Source of the DNA: Arsenicicoccus dermatophilus
GTDB taxonomy: Bacteria; Actinomycetota; Actinomycetes; Actinomycetales; Dermatophilaceae
Length of the DNA stretch: 64,000 nucleotides
Assembly (NCBI RefSeq): GCF_022568795.1
Contig: NZ_JAKZHU010000001.1
Span: 2,170,001 to 2,234,000, forward strand
Direction of reading: 5' to 3'
Position 1 is the stretch's first letter; the number at the start of each line of letters is the position of its first letter. The translations under genes and the position numbers were made by a program. Positions 8,844-16,514 of the stretch are shown piece by piece. The notes beneath the pieces were generated by a model. That model had not been told where the DNA came from and did no database searches. It worked only from the letters and a program-made list of their open reading frames with translations.

Positions 8844-9646
8844 ATGACCCTGCACACCCCCTCCCCCCGGGCCGGCACCCGCCCCGGCGAAGGACTGACC
8901 GTGGCGCTGTTCGTCACCTGCATCAACGACACGATGTTCCCGTCCACCCCGCGAGCCGTGGTCACCCTGCTCGAGCGGCTCGGCTGCCGGGTGGAGTTCC
9001 CCCCGAGCAGACGTGCTGCGGGCAGATGTTCACCAACACCGGCTACTTCGACGAGGCCATGCCGTCGGTGCGCACCTACCTGCGCGCCTTCGAGGGCTAC
9101 GACTACGTCGTCGGCCCCTCCGGGTCGTGCGTCGGCTCGGTGCGCGACCAGCACCCGATGCTGGCCCGCCGCGACGGCAGCAGCGAGCTGCAGCAGCGCG
9201 TCGCCGGCGTGGTGGCCCGCACCTACGAGCTGTCCGAGCTGCTCGTGGACGTCCTCGGCGTCACCGACGTCGGGGCCTACTTCCCGCACCGGGTGACCTA
9301 TCACCCGACCTGCCACTCGATGCGGGTGACCAAGGTCGGCGACCGGCCCCTGCAGCTGCTGCGCGCGGTCAAGGGCATCGAGGTCGTGGACCTGCCCGAC
9401 GCCGACCGCTGCTGCGGCTTCGGCGGGACCTTCTCGATGAAGAACCCCGACGTGTCCGTGGCGATGGCGGGCGACAAGGCCCAGCACGTGCGCGAGACGG
9501 GTGCGGAGTATGTCGTCGCCGGCGACAACTCCTGCCTGATGAACATCGGCGGCGTGCTCGGCCGGCAGCGTTCCGGCATACGCCCCATCCACCTGGCCGA
9601 GATCCTCGCGAGCACCGAGGGCGAGCCGACGGGAGACCGACGATGA
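8844..9646 (+). pseudogene. lutA: LutA/LldE (Fe-S) lactate oxidase subunit with an apparent frameshift
   Basis: The gene encodes the cysteine-rich CCG-domain subunit of the LutABC L-lactate oxidase. Reading starts at the ATG at 8844 (GGAGGA just upstream) with VALFVTCINDTMFPSTPRAV. The frame breaks in the C6 run at 8999-9004: upstream ends VEFP, while the expected EQTCCGQMF continues in another frame. Restoring one base gives a normal protein of about 267 residues, with CCGFGGTFSMKNPDVS near the end. Either this is a sequencing indel or lactate oxidation is broken here; lctP, lutB and lutC look intact, which favours error. Its stop overlaps the lutB start. Confidence 0.82.
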
Positions 9647-11271
9647 CGACCCCATCCCCGCGCCGCACCCCGGCCCCGCCGCCCGGCGAGCTGGTCGACA
9701 GCCCGGCGTTCCCGCAGGCCGCCCGCCGCGAGCTCGCCAAACCGGTGCAGCGCAAGAACCTCCACCACGCCATGACCACGATCCGCACCAAGCGCGAGCA
9801 CGTGGTCGCCGAGCACGCCCGGTGGGAGGAGCTGCGGCTCGCGGGCGAGGCGATCAAGAACCGCACCCTGCGACACCTGGACCACTACCTGCTGCAGCTG
9901 GAGGAGTCCCTGACCCGGGCCGGCGCCACCGTGCACTGGGCGAGCGACGCCGAGGAGGCCAACCGGATCATCGTGGACCTCGTCCGCGCCAAGGTCGGCG
10001 AGCAGGCGATCGCCGAGCGCACCGCGGAGGTGGTCAAGGTCAAGTCCATGGTCACCCAGGAGATCGAGATGAACGAGGCCCTCGAGGCCGCGGGCATCGC
10101 CGCCTGGGAGACCGACCTGGCCGAGCTGATCGTCCAGCTGGGTCACGACCGGCCCTCGCACTTCCTGGTGCCCGCGATCCACCGCAACCGCGCCGAGGTC
10201 CGCGAGATCTTCCTCGACGAGATGGGCCGCTACGGCCGGCCCGCGCCGCAGGACCTGGACACCGAGCCCGCCCACCTCGCGGGCGCGGCGCGGCTGCACC
10301 TGCGGGAGAAGTTCCTGCGGGCCAAGGTCGCCGTCTCCGGGGCGAACTTCGCCGTGGCCGAGACCGGCACCCTGGCCGTCGTCGAGTCCGAGGGCAACGG
10401 GCGCATGTGCCTGACCCTGCCCGAGACCCTGATCTCGGTCGTCGGCATCGAGAAGGTCGTGCCCACCGTCGAGGACCTCGAGGTCTTCCTGCAGCTGCTG
10501 CCCCGGTCCTCCACGGCCGAGCGGATGAATCCGTACACCTCGCTGTGGACCGGACCCGCCCAGGGCGACGGACCGCAGGAGATGCACGTGGTCCTGCTCG
10601 ACAACGGACGCACCCAGGTGCTCGCCGACGACTTCGGTCGCCAGGCGCTGCGCTGCATCCGCTGCACGGCCTGCCTCAACGTCTGCCCGGTCTACGAGAA
10701 GGTCGGCGGCCACGCCTACGGCTCGGTCTATCCCGGACCGATCGGGGCCGTGCTCACCCCACAGCTGCGCGGCACCGCGTCGGGCGTGGACCGCTCGCTG
10801 CCCTTCGCGTCCACGCTGTGCGGCGCGTGCTTCGACGTCTGCCCGGTGCGCATCCCCATCCCCGAGATGCTGGTCCACATGCGCGGCAAGGTCGTCGAGG
10901 CCAAGAAGGCCGACCGCGTGCCCCACTCCGAGCCCGCGATCATGGCCAGCGCCTCCTGGGTGATGGGCGACCACCGCCGCTGGGCCACGGCCATGAAGGC
11001 CTCGGGCCTGACCGGGCGCGTCCTCGGGCGTCGCTTCGACCACTTCGGGACGCTGCCCTGGCCCATCTCCCGCTGGACGGGGGCACGCGACGTGCAGATG
11101 CTCCCGACCGAGTCCTTCCGGGACTGGTGGGCCCGGGAGCGTGGCGACGGCTCGGACCGACCGGCGCCCACCTCACCCACCGCCCAGGACGCCGCCGGTC
11201 AGGAAGCACGACACCGCGCGTCCGACCCGCACGACCACGGCCACACCCAGCAGGCAGGAGGCGAGCGATGA
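9643..11271 (+). CDS. lutB: LutB lactate utilisation iron-sulfur protein
   Basis: A 542-residue subunit of the LutABC complex that oxidises L-lactate to pyruvate. It has an N-terminal LUD domain (including GANFAVAETGTLAVVESEGN) and two 4Fe-4S motifs, CIRCTACLNVCPVY and CGACFDVCPVRIP. A C-terminal tail with TESFRDWWARER is typical of LutB. The last 40 residues are Pro/His/Gln-rich and poorly conserved. The start at 9643 overlaps the lutA stop as ATGA. Confidence 0.93.
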   Translation: MTTPSPRRTPAPPPGELVDSPAFPQAARRELAKPVQRKNLHHAMTTIRTKREHVVAEHARWEELRLAGEAIKNRTLRHLDHYLLQLEESLTRAGATVHWASDAEEANRIIVDLVRAKVGEQAIAERTAEVVKVKSMVTQEIEMNEALEAAGIAAWETDLAELIVQLGHDRPSHFLVPAIHRNRAEVREIFLDEMGRYGRPAPQDLDTEPAHLAGAARLHLREKFLRAKVAVSGANFAVAETGTLAVVESEGNGRMCLTLPETLISVVGIEKVVPTVEDLEVFLQLLPRSSTAERMNPYTSLWTGPAQGDGPQEMHVVLLDNGRTQVLADDFGRQALRCIRCTACLNVCPVYEKVGGHAYGSVYPGPIGAVLTPQLRGTASGVDRSLPFASTLCGACFDVCPVRIPIPEMLVHMRGKVVEAKKADRVPHSEPAIMASASWVMGDHRRWATAMKASGLTGRVLGRRFDHFGTLPWPISRWTGARDVQMLPTESFRDWWARERGDGSDRPAPTSPTAQDAAGQEARHRASDPHDHGHTQQAGGER

Positions 11272-11912
11272 GCCGCGACGCCATCCTCGGACGCATCCGC
11301 ACGGCGCTCGCCGACGTCCCCCGGTCGACCCCGGAGGCCGACGTCGAGATCGCGTGGCGATACGGCCGACCCACCGAGATGCCCGACGTGGTCGGGCGGT
11401 TCGCCGAGCGGGTCGAGGACTACCGCGCCGTCGTCGAGCGCTGCCCGGCCGCCCAGGTGCCGTCCCGCGTCGCGTCCGCCCTCGCTGCCCACCGGACGCA
11501 GACGGTGGTGCTGCCGGACGGGCTGGACCCCGCCTGGCGGGCCGCCGTCGAGGAGGCCGGGCTGCGGACCGTGCGCGACGACGGGCTCCCGTCCACCACC
11601 CTCGACGCCGTCGACGCCGTCGTCACCGGCTGCGTCGTCGGGGTCGCCGAGACCGGCACGATCATGCTCGACCACGGACCGGATCAGGGGCGACGGGCGC
11701 TGTCCCTCGTGCCCGACGTGCACGTCTGCGTGGTGCGCACCGACCAGGTCGTCTCCGACGTGCCCGAGGCGATGGCGCGGCTCGCACCCTCGCTGCGGGC
11801 GGGTCGCCCGGCCACCTGGATCAGCGGCCCGAGCGCGACCAGCGACATCGAGCTCTCCCGCGTCGAGGGGGTCCACGGTCCCCGCACGCTGCACGTGATC
11901 ATCGCGGAGTGA
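11268..11912 (+). CDS. lutC: LutC lactate utilisation protein
   Basis: A 214-residue LUD-domain protein, the third member of the LutABC operon. It opens SRDAILGRIRTALAD and contains the LUD core GCVVGVAETGTIMLD and TSDIELSRVEGVHGPR, which end the domain in this family. LutC is needed for lactate oxidation though its exact role is not settled. The ATG overlaps the lutB stop (ATGA) and is preceded by GGAGGCGAG. A strong hairpin follows the stop. Confidence 0.92.
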   Translation: MSRDAILGRIRTALADVPRSTPEADVEIAWRYGRPTEMPDVVGRFAERVEDYRAVVERCPAAQVPSRVASALAAHRTQTVVLPDGLDPAWRAAVEEAGLRTVRDDGLPSTTLDAVDAVVTGCVVGVAETGTIMLDHGPDQGRRALSLVPDVHVCVVRTDQVVSDVPEAMARLAPSLRAGRPATWISGPSATSDIELSRVEGVHGPRTLHVIIAE

Positions 11913-11928
11913 CCTGCGCCTGCGCAGG

Positions 11929-11976
11929 CGGCATACCGTCCCTGGGCCCTGTCGTCGGTCCAGGGACGGTATGCCG
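11929..11976 (+). terminator. Hairpin terminator after lutC, built from GGCATAC/GTATGCC
   Basis: A perfect 17-base inverted repeat, arms 11929-11945 and 11960-11976, with a 14-base loop. The outer part of each arm is the heptamer GGCATAC or its complement GTATGCC. There is no strong T-tract, as is common in actinobacterial terminators. It lies between lutC and the convergent dapB and could serve both. Confidence 0.75.
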
Positions 11977-12098
11977 AACCGGATCCGCGTCGGCGGAGCG
12001 ACGCTCGGCAGCGCGCTGGACGGCTCCCCCGCCGGCCGCGACACCCGGGCCTGCCTGGCGCGACCTCCCGACGCAGGCGTCGCCCGCCCCCGCGTCGA

Positions 12099-12848
12099 TC
12101 AGAGACCGAGGTAGTGCTCCAGCCCCACGGTCACGCCGGGGTGCTCCCCCACGCGACGCACGCCCTCGATCACACCGGGCATGAAGGACGCCCGGTCGAA
12201 GGAGTCGTGCCGGATCGTCAGCATCTCCCCCTCGCCACCGAGGAGCACCTCCTGGTGCGCCACCAGCCCGCGCAGCCGGACCGAGTGCACCGGCACCCCG
12301 TGCACCCGCGCGCCGCGGGCACCGTCGGGGTCGTGCTCGGTCGCGTCGGGGATCGGTCCGAGCCCGGCCTCCTCGCGGGCGGCGCCGATGAGGTCGGCGG
12401 TGCGGGCGGCCGTGCCCGAAGGGGCGTCCACCTTGCGCGGGTGGTGCAGCTCGACGACCTCGACCGACTCGTAGAACCGCGCCGCCTGGGCGGCGAAGCT
12501 CATCATCAGGATCGCGCCGATGGCGAAGTTGGGGGCGATGAGCACGCCGGTTCCCTCGGGAGCCTTCTCGATCTGGGCGCGCAGCCTCGCGAGGCGCTCC
12601 TCTCTCCAGCCGGTGGTGCCGACCACGCAGTGCACCCCCCGCTCGACGCAGTGGGCGACGTTGGCGGGCGAGGCGTCCGGGACCGAGAACTCCACGACCA
12701 CGTCGGCGCCGGCGAGGTCGCCCAGGTCGTCGCCCTGGTCGAACCGCCCCACCAGCTCCAGGCCCGTCGCGGCCTCGACCGCGTCGCACACCGTGGAACC
12801 CATGCGCCCGGAGGCGCCGATGACGGAGACCTTGATCATGTCGCTCAT
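12099..12848 (-). CDS. dapB: 4-hydroxy-tetrahydrodipicolinate reductase DapB
   Basis: A 249-residue NAD(P)H-dependent reductase of the lysine/diaminopimelate pathway. The dinucleotide-binding loop is VIGASGRMGS at residues 8-17, and the catalytic signature ELHHPRKVDAPSGTA is in the middle of the protein. Length is normal for actinobacterial DapB. The start at 12848 gives MSDMIKVSVIG; the internal ATG three codons later is also possible. In many actinobacteria dapB lies close to pnp and rpsO, as it does here. Confidence 0.93.
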   Translation of the reverse strand: MSDMIKVSVIGASGRMGSTVCDAVEAATGLELVGRFDQGDDLGDLAGADVVVEFSVPDASPANVAHCVERGVHCVVGTTGWREERLARLRAQIEKAPEGTGVLIAPNFAIGAILMMSFAAQAARFYESVEVVELHHPRKVDAPSGTAARTADLIGAAREEAGLGPIPDATEHDPDGARGARVHGVPVHSVRLRGLVAHQEVLLGGEGEMLTIRHDSFDRASFMPGVIEGVRRVGEHPGVTVGLEHYLGL

Positions 12849-12878
12849 GTGGTCAGCCTAGGCCCGCGAGCCACCCGC

Positions 12879-13898
12879 TCAGCGCGGGCGACACCGCGGC
12901 ACCGGCCGGGTCTCCGCCTCCAGGTCCTCCAAGGACCGCTCGAAGGACACGTCGACCTGCTGGAAGCCCTTGAGCCGGTTGGCGTTGACCAGACCCTCGT
13001 AGTACTTCTTGTCGGCGTCGGTGAGGTCGACGTTGTCGGTGAACACCGTGAGCAGCGCCCGCGGGTAGAGGTGCTTGGCCAGCACGACGTTGAGCTCGAT
13101 CGCCATCACCACCCCGCAGGACGCCAGGAAGCCCCAGCCGAGCAGGCCCAGGACGAGGGCGAAGACGCCATATGCATCCGTGGATCCCTTGACCACGAAG
13201 CTCACGTAGGCCGTCCCGATGCTCTGCAGCACCTGCCACCACACGGCGGACAGCAGCGCGCCGGGGATCGAGCGCCGCCAGCGCATCGGGTGCGCCGTCG
13301 CGATCCGGAAGATCAGCAGGAAGATCCCGGCGTTGAGCAGCACGGTGAGGGCGGTGAGCGCCCAGCCGCCGCCGGCCCCCAGGTCCAGGCCGTAGGCCGA
13401 GGCCGAGCTGGCGATCCCTGACAGCACGGTCGTCACCAGGAGGAAGAGCCCGGCCGTGACGATCAGCAGCAGCGACCGACCGCGGGAGACGAAGGGATTG
13501 GGCCGCCGGTTGCGCGGCACCGCCCAACAGACGTTGAGGGCATTCTGCAGGGCCTGCCCGACGCCGAGCGCACCGTAGAGCGCGATCGTCAGACCGATGG
13601 CGATGGCCTTGCCGTCACCGTGCAGGCTCTGGGTGGTCAGCTGGGTCCCGATCACCGGGAACTGGCTCAGCGCCGACTCCATGATCCGGTGCTCGATCGT
13701 GGGATGCCCTTGCAGCACGAAGCCGAGGATCGAGGACAGCAGCAGGAGGAGCGGGAACGCCGACAGGAAGCCGTAGTACGTCAGCAACGCCGCGAGATAG
13801 GGCCCCTGGTCGTCGAAGAACTTGTAGATCACCGCGAGCGGGAACCCCACCGAGCGGTGCCGACGCTGGAAGCGGTCCACCTTGTCCACGATCGACAC
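12879..13898 (-). CDS. YihY/BrkB-family membrane protein
   Basis: A 339-residue inner-membrane protein with about six hydrophobic segments. Family stretches include LLTYYGFLSAFPLLLLLSS near the N-terminus, ALGVGQALQNALNVCW and IPGALLSAVWWQVLQ. The C-terminal 50 residues (after ALLTVFTDNVDLTDADKKYY) are polar and cytoplasmic. The function of the family is unsettled despite the name virulence factor BrkB. It is encoded after DUF3072 and before dapB on the same strand, but the gaps suggest separate transcripts. Confidence 0.85.
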   Translation of the reverse strand: MSIVDKVDRFQRRHRSVGFPLAVIYKFFDDQGPYLAALLTYYGFLSAFPLLLLLSSILGFVLQGHPTIEHRIMESALSQFPVIGTQLTTQSLHGDGKAIAIGLTIALYGALGVGQALQNALNVCWAVPRNRRPNPFVSRGRSLLLIVTAGLFLLVTTVLSGIASSASAYGLDLGAGGGWALTALTVLLNAGIFLLIFRIATAHPMRWRRSIPGALLSAVWWQVLQSIGTAYVSFVVKGSTDAYGVFALVLGLLGWGFLASCGVVMAIELNVVLAKHLYPRALLTVFTDNVDLTDADKKYYEGLVNANRLKGFQQVDVSFERSLEDLEAETRPVPRCRPR

Positions 13899-13999
13899 GA
13901 ACGCTCCCTTCTCCCGGCGTCATTGTCCCCGACGCAGCGTGAAGTCCGGTGCATCCATCGCAACGGCCAGTCGCACCCGCCCGTCGCACCCGGAGGCGC

Positions 14000-14031
14000 G
14001 TACCCCCGGGGGCGCGGGCCCCCGGGGGTAC
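14000..14031 (-). terminator. Hairpin after the DUF3072 gene
   Basis: A long inverted repeat, GTACCCCCGGGGG paired with CCCCCGGGGGTAC, with a short GC loop. It lies 25 bases beyond the stop of the DUF3072 gene and upstream of the BrkB-family gene, so it fits a terminator of the former. Confidence 0.6.
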
Positions 14032-14055
14032 GTCGACGGGCGGTGCGGTGGCCGC

Positions 14056-14691
14056 TCATCCCTGGGCGTTCTGCCCCTGCCGGGTCTGCCCACCCTGCGT
14101 CTGCCCCTGCTGCGGGCCGCGGCCCGTCACCCGCTGGAGCCGGTCGATGTGCTCGGACGCCTCGGCCTTGGTGAGATCGGCCGGGATCTGCTCGCCGGCC
14201 TCGCGGGCGAGGGAGTCCAGGAAGGCCTTCTGGGCCTCGGTCGCCGGCTGGTCACCGGTCACCCAGGTCTCGGGGTCCTTGATCGGCGCGCCGGCGGGGC
14301 CGCTGCCCGCGCCGAGCATCTCCTGCTGCCCACCCTGCCCCTGCGGCACCCGACCCTGCCCGTCCTGGCCCTGGGACACGTGGCCAGGCGGGGTGCCCTG
14401 CTGCTCGGCCTGCTGCTGCACGTCGGGGCGGCGCGCGGTGGCCTGCTGGTTGCCCTGGGCTGCGAAGCCCTCCTGGGCCACGATCGGACCGCCCGCCGGC
14501 GTCCCGGGCCGGGCCGCGTCGTCGACGCCGGTCTGCTCTGCCCCCGTCTGGGTGCTGGCCGGGCCGCGCTGGCCGCGCTCGGCGTCCGCCGGGAGGACCT
14601 GCTCGGCGGGCGGCGGCACCTCCTCGAAGGGGAAGGGCGGCTCGTCCATCGGGGGGATCTGGGGCTGCTGGTCGCTCATGACCTGCGACAT
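14056..14691 (-). CDS. DUF3072 domain protein with Gln/Gly/Pro-rich N-terminus
   Basis: A 211-residue protein. Residues 1-140 are low complexity, rich in Gln, Gly, Pro and Glu (for example EEVPPPAEQVLPA and QGQDGQGRVPQGQGG). The C-terminal part, KDPETWVTGDQPATEAQKAF through LTKAEASEHIDRLQ, is the DUF3072 domain, a short helical module found in actinobacteria and of unknown role. The start is the ATG at 14691, five bases after AGGAG; the internal ATG at 14679 lacks a spaced binding site. That ribosome binding site lies in the arm of a small inverted repeat (CTCCTGCC/GGCAGGAG), so access to it might be controlled. Confidence 0.75.
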   Translation of the reverse strand: MSQVMSDQQPQIPPMDEPPFPFEEVPPPAEQVLPADAERGQRGPASTQTGAEQTGVDDAARPGTPAGGPIVAQEGFAAQGNQQATARRPDVQQQAEQQGTPPGHVSQGQDGQGRVPQGQGGQQEMLGAGSGPAGAPIKDPETWVTGDQPATEAQKAFLDSLAREAGEQIPADLTKAEASEHIDRLQRVTGRGPQQGQTQGGQTRQGQNAQG

Positions 14692-14742
14692 ACCCACTCC
14701 TGCCCAGGTCATCACCCTCGGCAGGAGCAGCCGTATGCCGAG

Positions 14743-14774
14743 TCTGGCCGGCCCCCCGCGGGAGACCGGCCAGA
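14743..14774 (-). terminator. Hairpin after the thioredoxin-fold gene
   Basis: Arms TCTGGCCGG (14743-14751) and CCGGCCAGA (14766-14774) pair perfectly around a 14-base loop. It is 16 bases past the stop of the thioredoxin-fold gene and before the DUF3072 start, so the two genes are probably separate transcripts. Confidence 0.55.
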
Positions 14775-14789
14775 TCCGTGCGCCCTCGG

Positions 14790-16175
14790 TCAGCGCAGCG
14801 TGAGCGTCGGATAGTGCGTGCTCAGCATCGTGTCGACCCAGGAGCGCAGCTCGTCCTTGGTCGAGGCACCCTCCAGGGCGGCGAGGTCCTGGATCTTGCC
14901 GTTGTAGAAGACCACCATCTTCGGCGCGTCGTCCACATCCACGCCGTGCTCCTCGAGCAGCGAGGCGGCATCCTCGTCGTCGAGGTCGACGTTGGCCAGC
15001 GTCCACTTGCCACCGTCGCCGTTCACCATCTCGGCCGCGACCTGGCCCTGCTCGGCAGAAGCCTCGTCGGACCCGTCCCGATGCGCCCGGACGGCGACCG
15101 GGTGGCGCTTGGAGATGGCGGTGATCTGGTCCCACGCCGCCGCGTCCTTGAGGTCGACGACCGCCGGGTCGCTGGCCGGGGCCTCGCCCTGGGCAACCTT
15201 GTCGAGCCAGTCCGTCACCTGCTGGGTGTCACCCTCGAAGCCCGAGCGACGTGCCAGCTCCTTGCCGTCCTTGATGGCGATGAGCGTGGGGAACCACGGG
15301 TTGTCGAACTTCTTCCACAGCTGCGGGAACTCGGTGCCGTCGAGGCGGGTGTACTGCCACTTCCCCGCGTCCTTGCGGTACTTCTCGTCCAGGACCGGCG
15401 CGATCTTGAGGCACGGGTCGCACTTGTCCTTGGAGAAGTCGATGACGACGGTGCGCTTCTTCGACTCGGCCATCACGGCCTCCTCGAAGTTCTGGTCGGT
15501 CAGCTGGACGGCGCCGGGGGGCAGCGCGGGCAGGGTGCCGTCGGAGGGCTGGTCGGTCGGCCCGTTCGTGGGGGCGGCGGTCGGTGCCGCGGTCGGCGCC
15601 GCGGTGGGCTCGGCCGTCGGGCCGTTGCTGGGCCCGTAGGCCTTCGTCACGGAGGAGACCCACTCGCGGGTGCCGCTCTCGCCGGCCCAGCCCTCCATCC
15701 GGCCCGGGTCCTGCATCTCGCCGGACCGGCCGAAGGGCACCATCGTCGGGTAGCCGTCGACGCCGAACTCCTTCTCGGCGCCGCCTGCCTGGTCGACGTC
15801 GATGATCGCGAGGATCCACGCGCCCTTGTCGTCGGCGTTGTACTTGCGGATGACGGGGTCCAGCTTCTTGCAGTAGCCGCACCAGGAGGGAGCGGTGACG
15901 ACGAAGACGACCGGCTTGGTCTTGGCCATCTCCTTGACCTGGGCCAGGTTGCTCGCGTCGACGTCGATGACCGACTCGCCCGCGCGCAGCGTCGTGGTCG
16001 GGCGGTGAGCCGTGCGCGGCTTGGCGGCGAGGGCCGAGGGACGGGACGACGCGGGACACGTGTTGTCATGAGGGGCGGCGACCGCGGTCGGGGCCAGACC
16101 AGCGCTGACGGCGACCGCCAGGGCGCCCCCGGCGAGAGCGCGGCTCATCGACGGGCGAGGGAAGGGTGTGGGCAC
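14790..16175 (-). CDS. Secreted protein with three thioredoxin folds
   Basis: A 461-residue predicted exported protein. A signal peptide (SRALAGGALAVAVSAGLAPTAVAA) is followed by thioredoxin fold 1 with WCGYC and the cis-Pro loop GYPTMVPF, a Thr/Pro/Ala linker with a repeated TAAP unit, fold 2 with CDPC and WFPTLIAI, and fold 3, which has the cis-Pro loop APKMVVFYNG but no CxxC. It probably acts on disulfides outside the membrane. The start is the GTG at 16175, six bases after AGGAG; a GTG eight codons upstream has no such site. The third, cysteine-free fold may be structural or bind substrate. No close named family recognised. Confidence 0.75.
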   Translation of the reverse strand: MPTPFPRPSMSRALAGGALAVAVSAGLAPTAVAAPHDNTCPASSRPSALAAKPRTAHRPTTTLRAGESVIDVDASNLAQVKEMAKTKPVVFVVTAPSWCGYCKKLDPVIRKYNADDKGAWILAIIDVDQAGGAEKEFGVDGYPTMVPFGRSGEMQDPGRMEGWAGESGTREWVSSVTKAYGPSNGPTAEPTAAPTAAPTAAPTNGPTDQPSDGTLPALPPGAVQLTDQNFEEAVMAESKKRTVVIDFSKDKCDPCLKIAPVLDEKYRKDAGKWQYTRLDGTEFPQLWKKFDNPWFPTLIAIKDGKELARRSGFEGDTQQVTDWLDKVAQGEAPASDPAVVDLKDAAAWDQITAISKRHPVAVRAHRDGSDEASAEQGQVAAEMVNGDGGKWTLANVDLDDEDAASLLEEHGVDVDDAPKMVVFYNGKIQDLAALEGASTKDELRSWVDTMLSTHYPTLTLR

Positions 16176-16458
16176 GAGTACTCCTGTGTTGGTGGCCACG
16201 CCGGGTGCGCGGCAGAGGAATCGGGCTGCTGCGGCGCGCGCGCGAGGTGCGGTGGAGGCGCCGAACGGTCGTCAAAGTAGCCCCGCCGCCATCCGATTAC
16301 CAGAGACCAGAAGAGATTTCGCGGACGACCCTGACCTGTACGGGCCTGCTGGCACGCAGCGTGCACCAGGCATCCACGAGGAGCACACCGGCCGGTCCTC
16401 CTGCCATCACGTCCCGTCATCCTCGGGGCGGTGGCGGGAGACGACTCCCCGGGACGAG
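16176..16458. other. Non-coding stretch upstream of the thioredoxin-fold gene
   Basis: About 280 bases between the thioredoxin-fold start and the pnp terminator. It holds the leader and presumably the promoter of the thioredoxin-fold gene on the minus strand, including its AGGAG site at 16186-16181. It contains a slightly AT-richer patch (AGAGACCAGAAGAGATTT around 16304-16321). I see no credible coding sequence or RNA gene in it. Confidence 0.5.
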
Positions 16459-16496
16459 GACAGGGCCGGCCACCCCGTGGGGTGACCGGCCCTGTC
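16459..16496 (-). terminator. pnp terminator hairpin
   Basis: An 18-base inverted repeat with one mismatch, arms 16459-16476 and 16479-16496, of the form GACAGGGCCGG...CCGGCCCTGTC. It begins 19 bases beyond the pnp stop. Confidence 0.7.
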
Positions 16497-16514
16497 GTTC
16501 AGGAGCGGTGCGGC

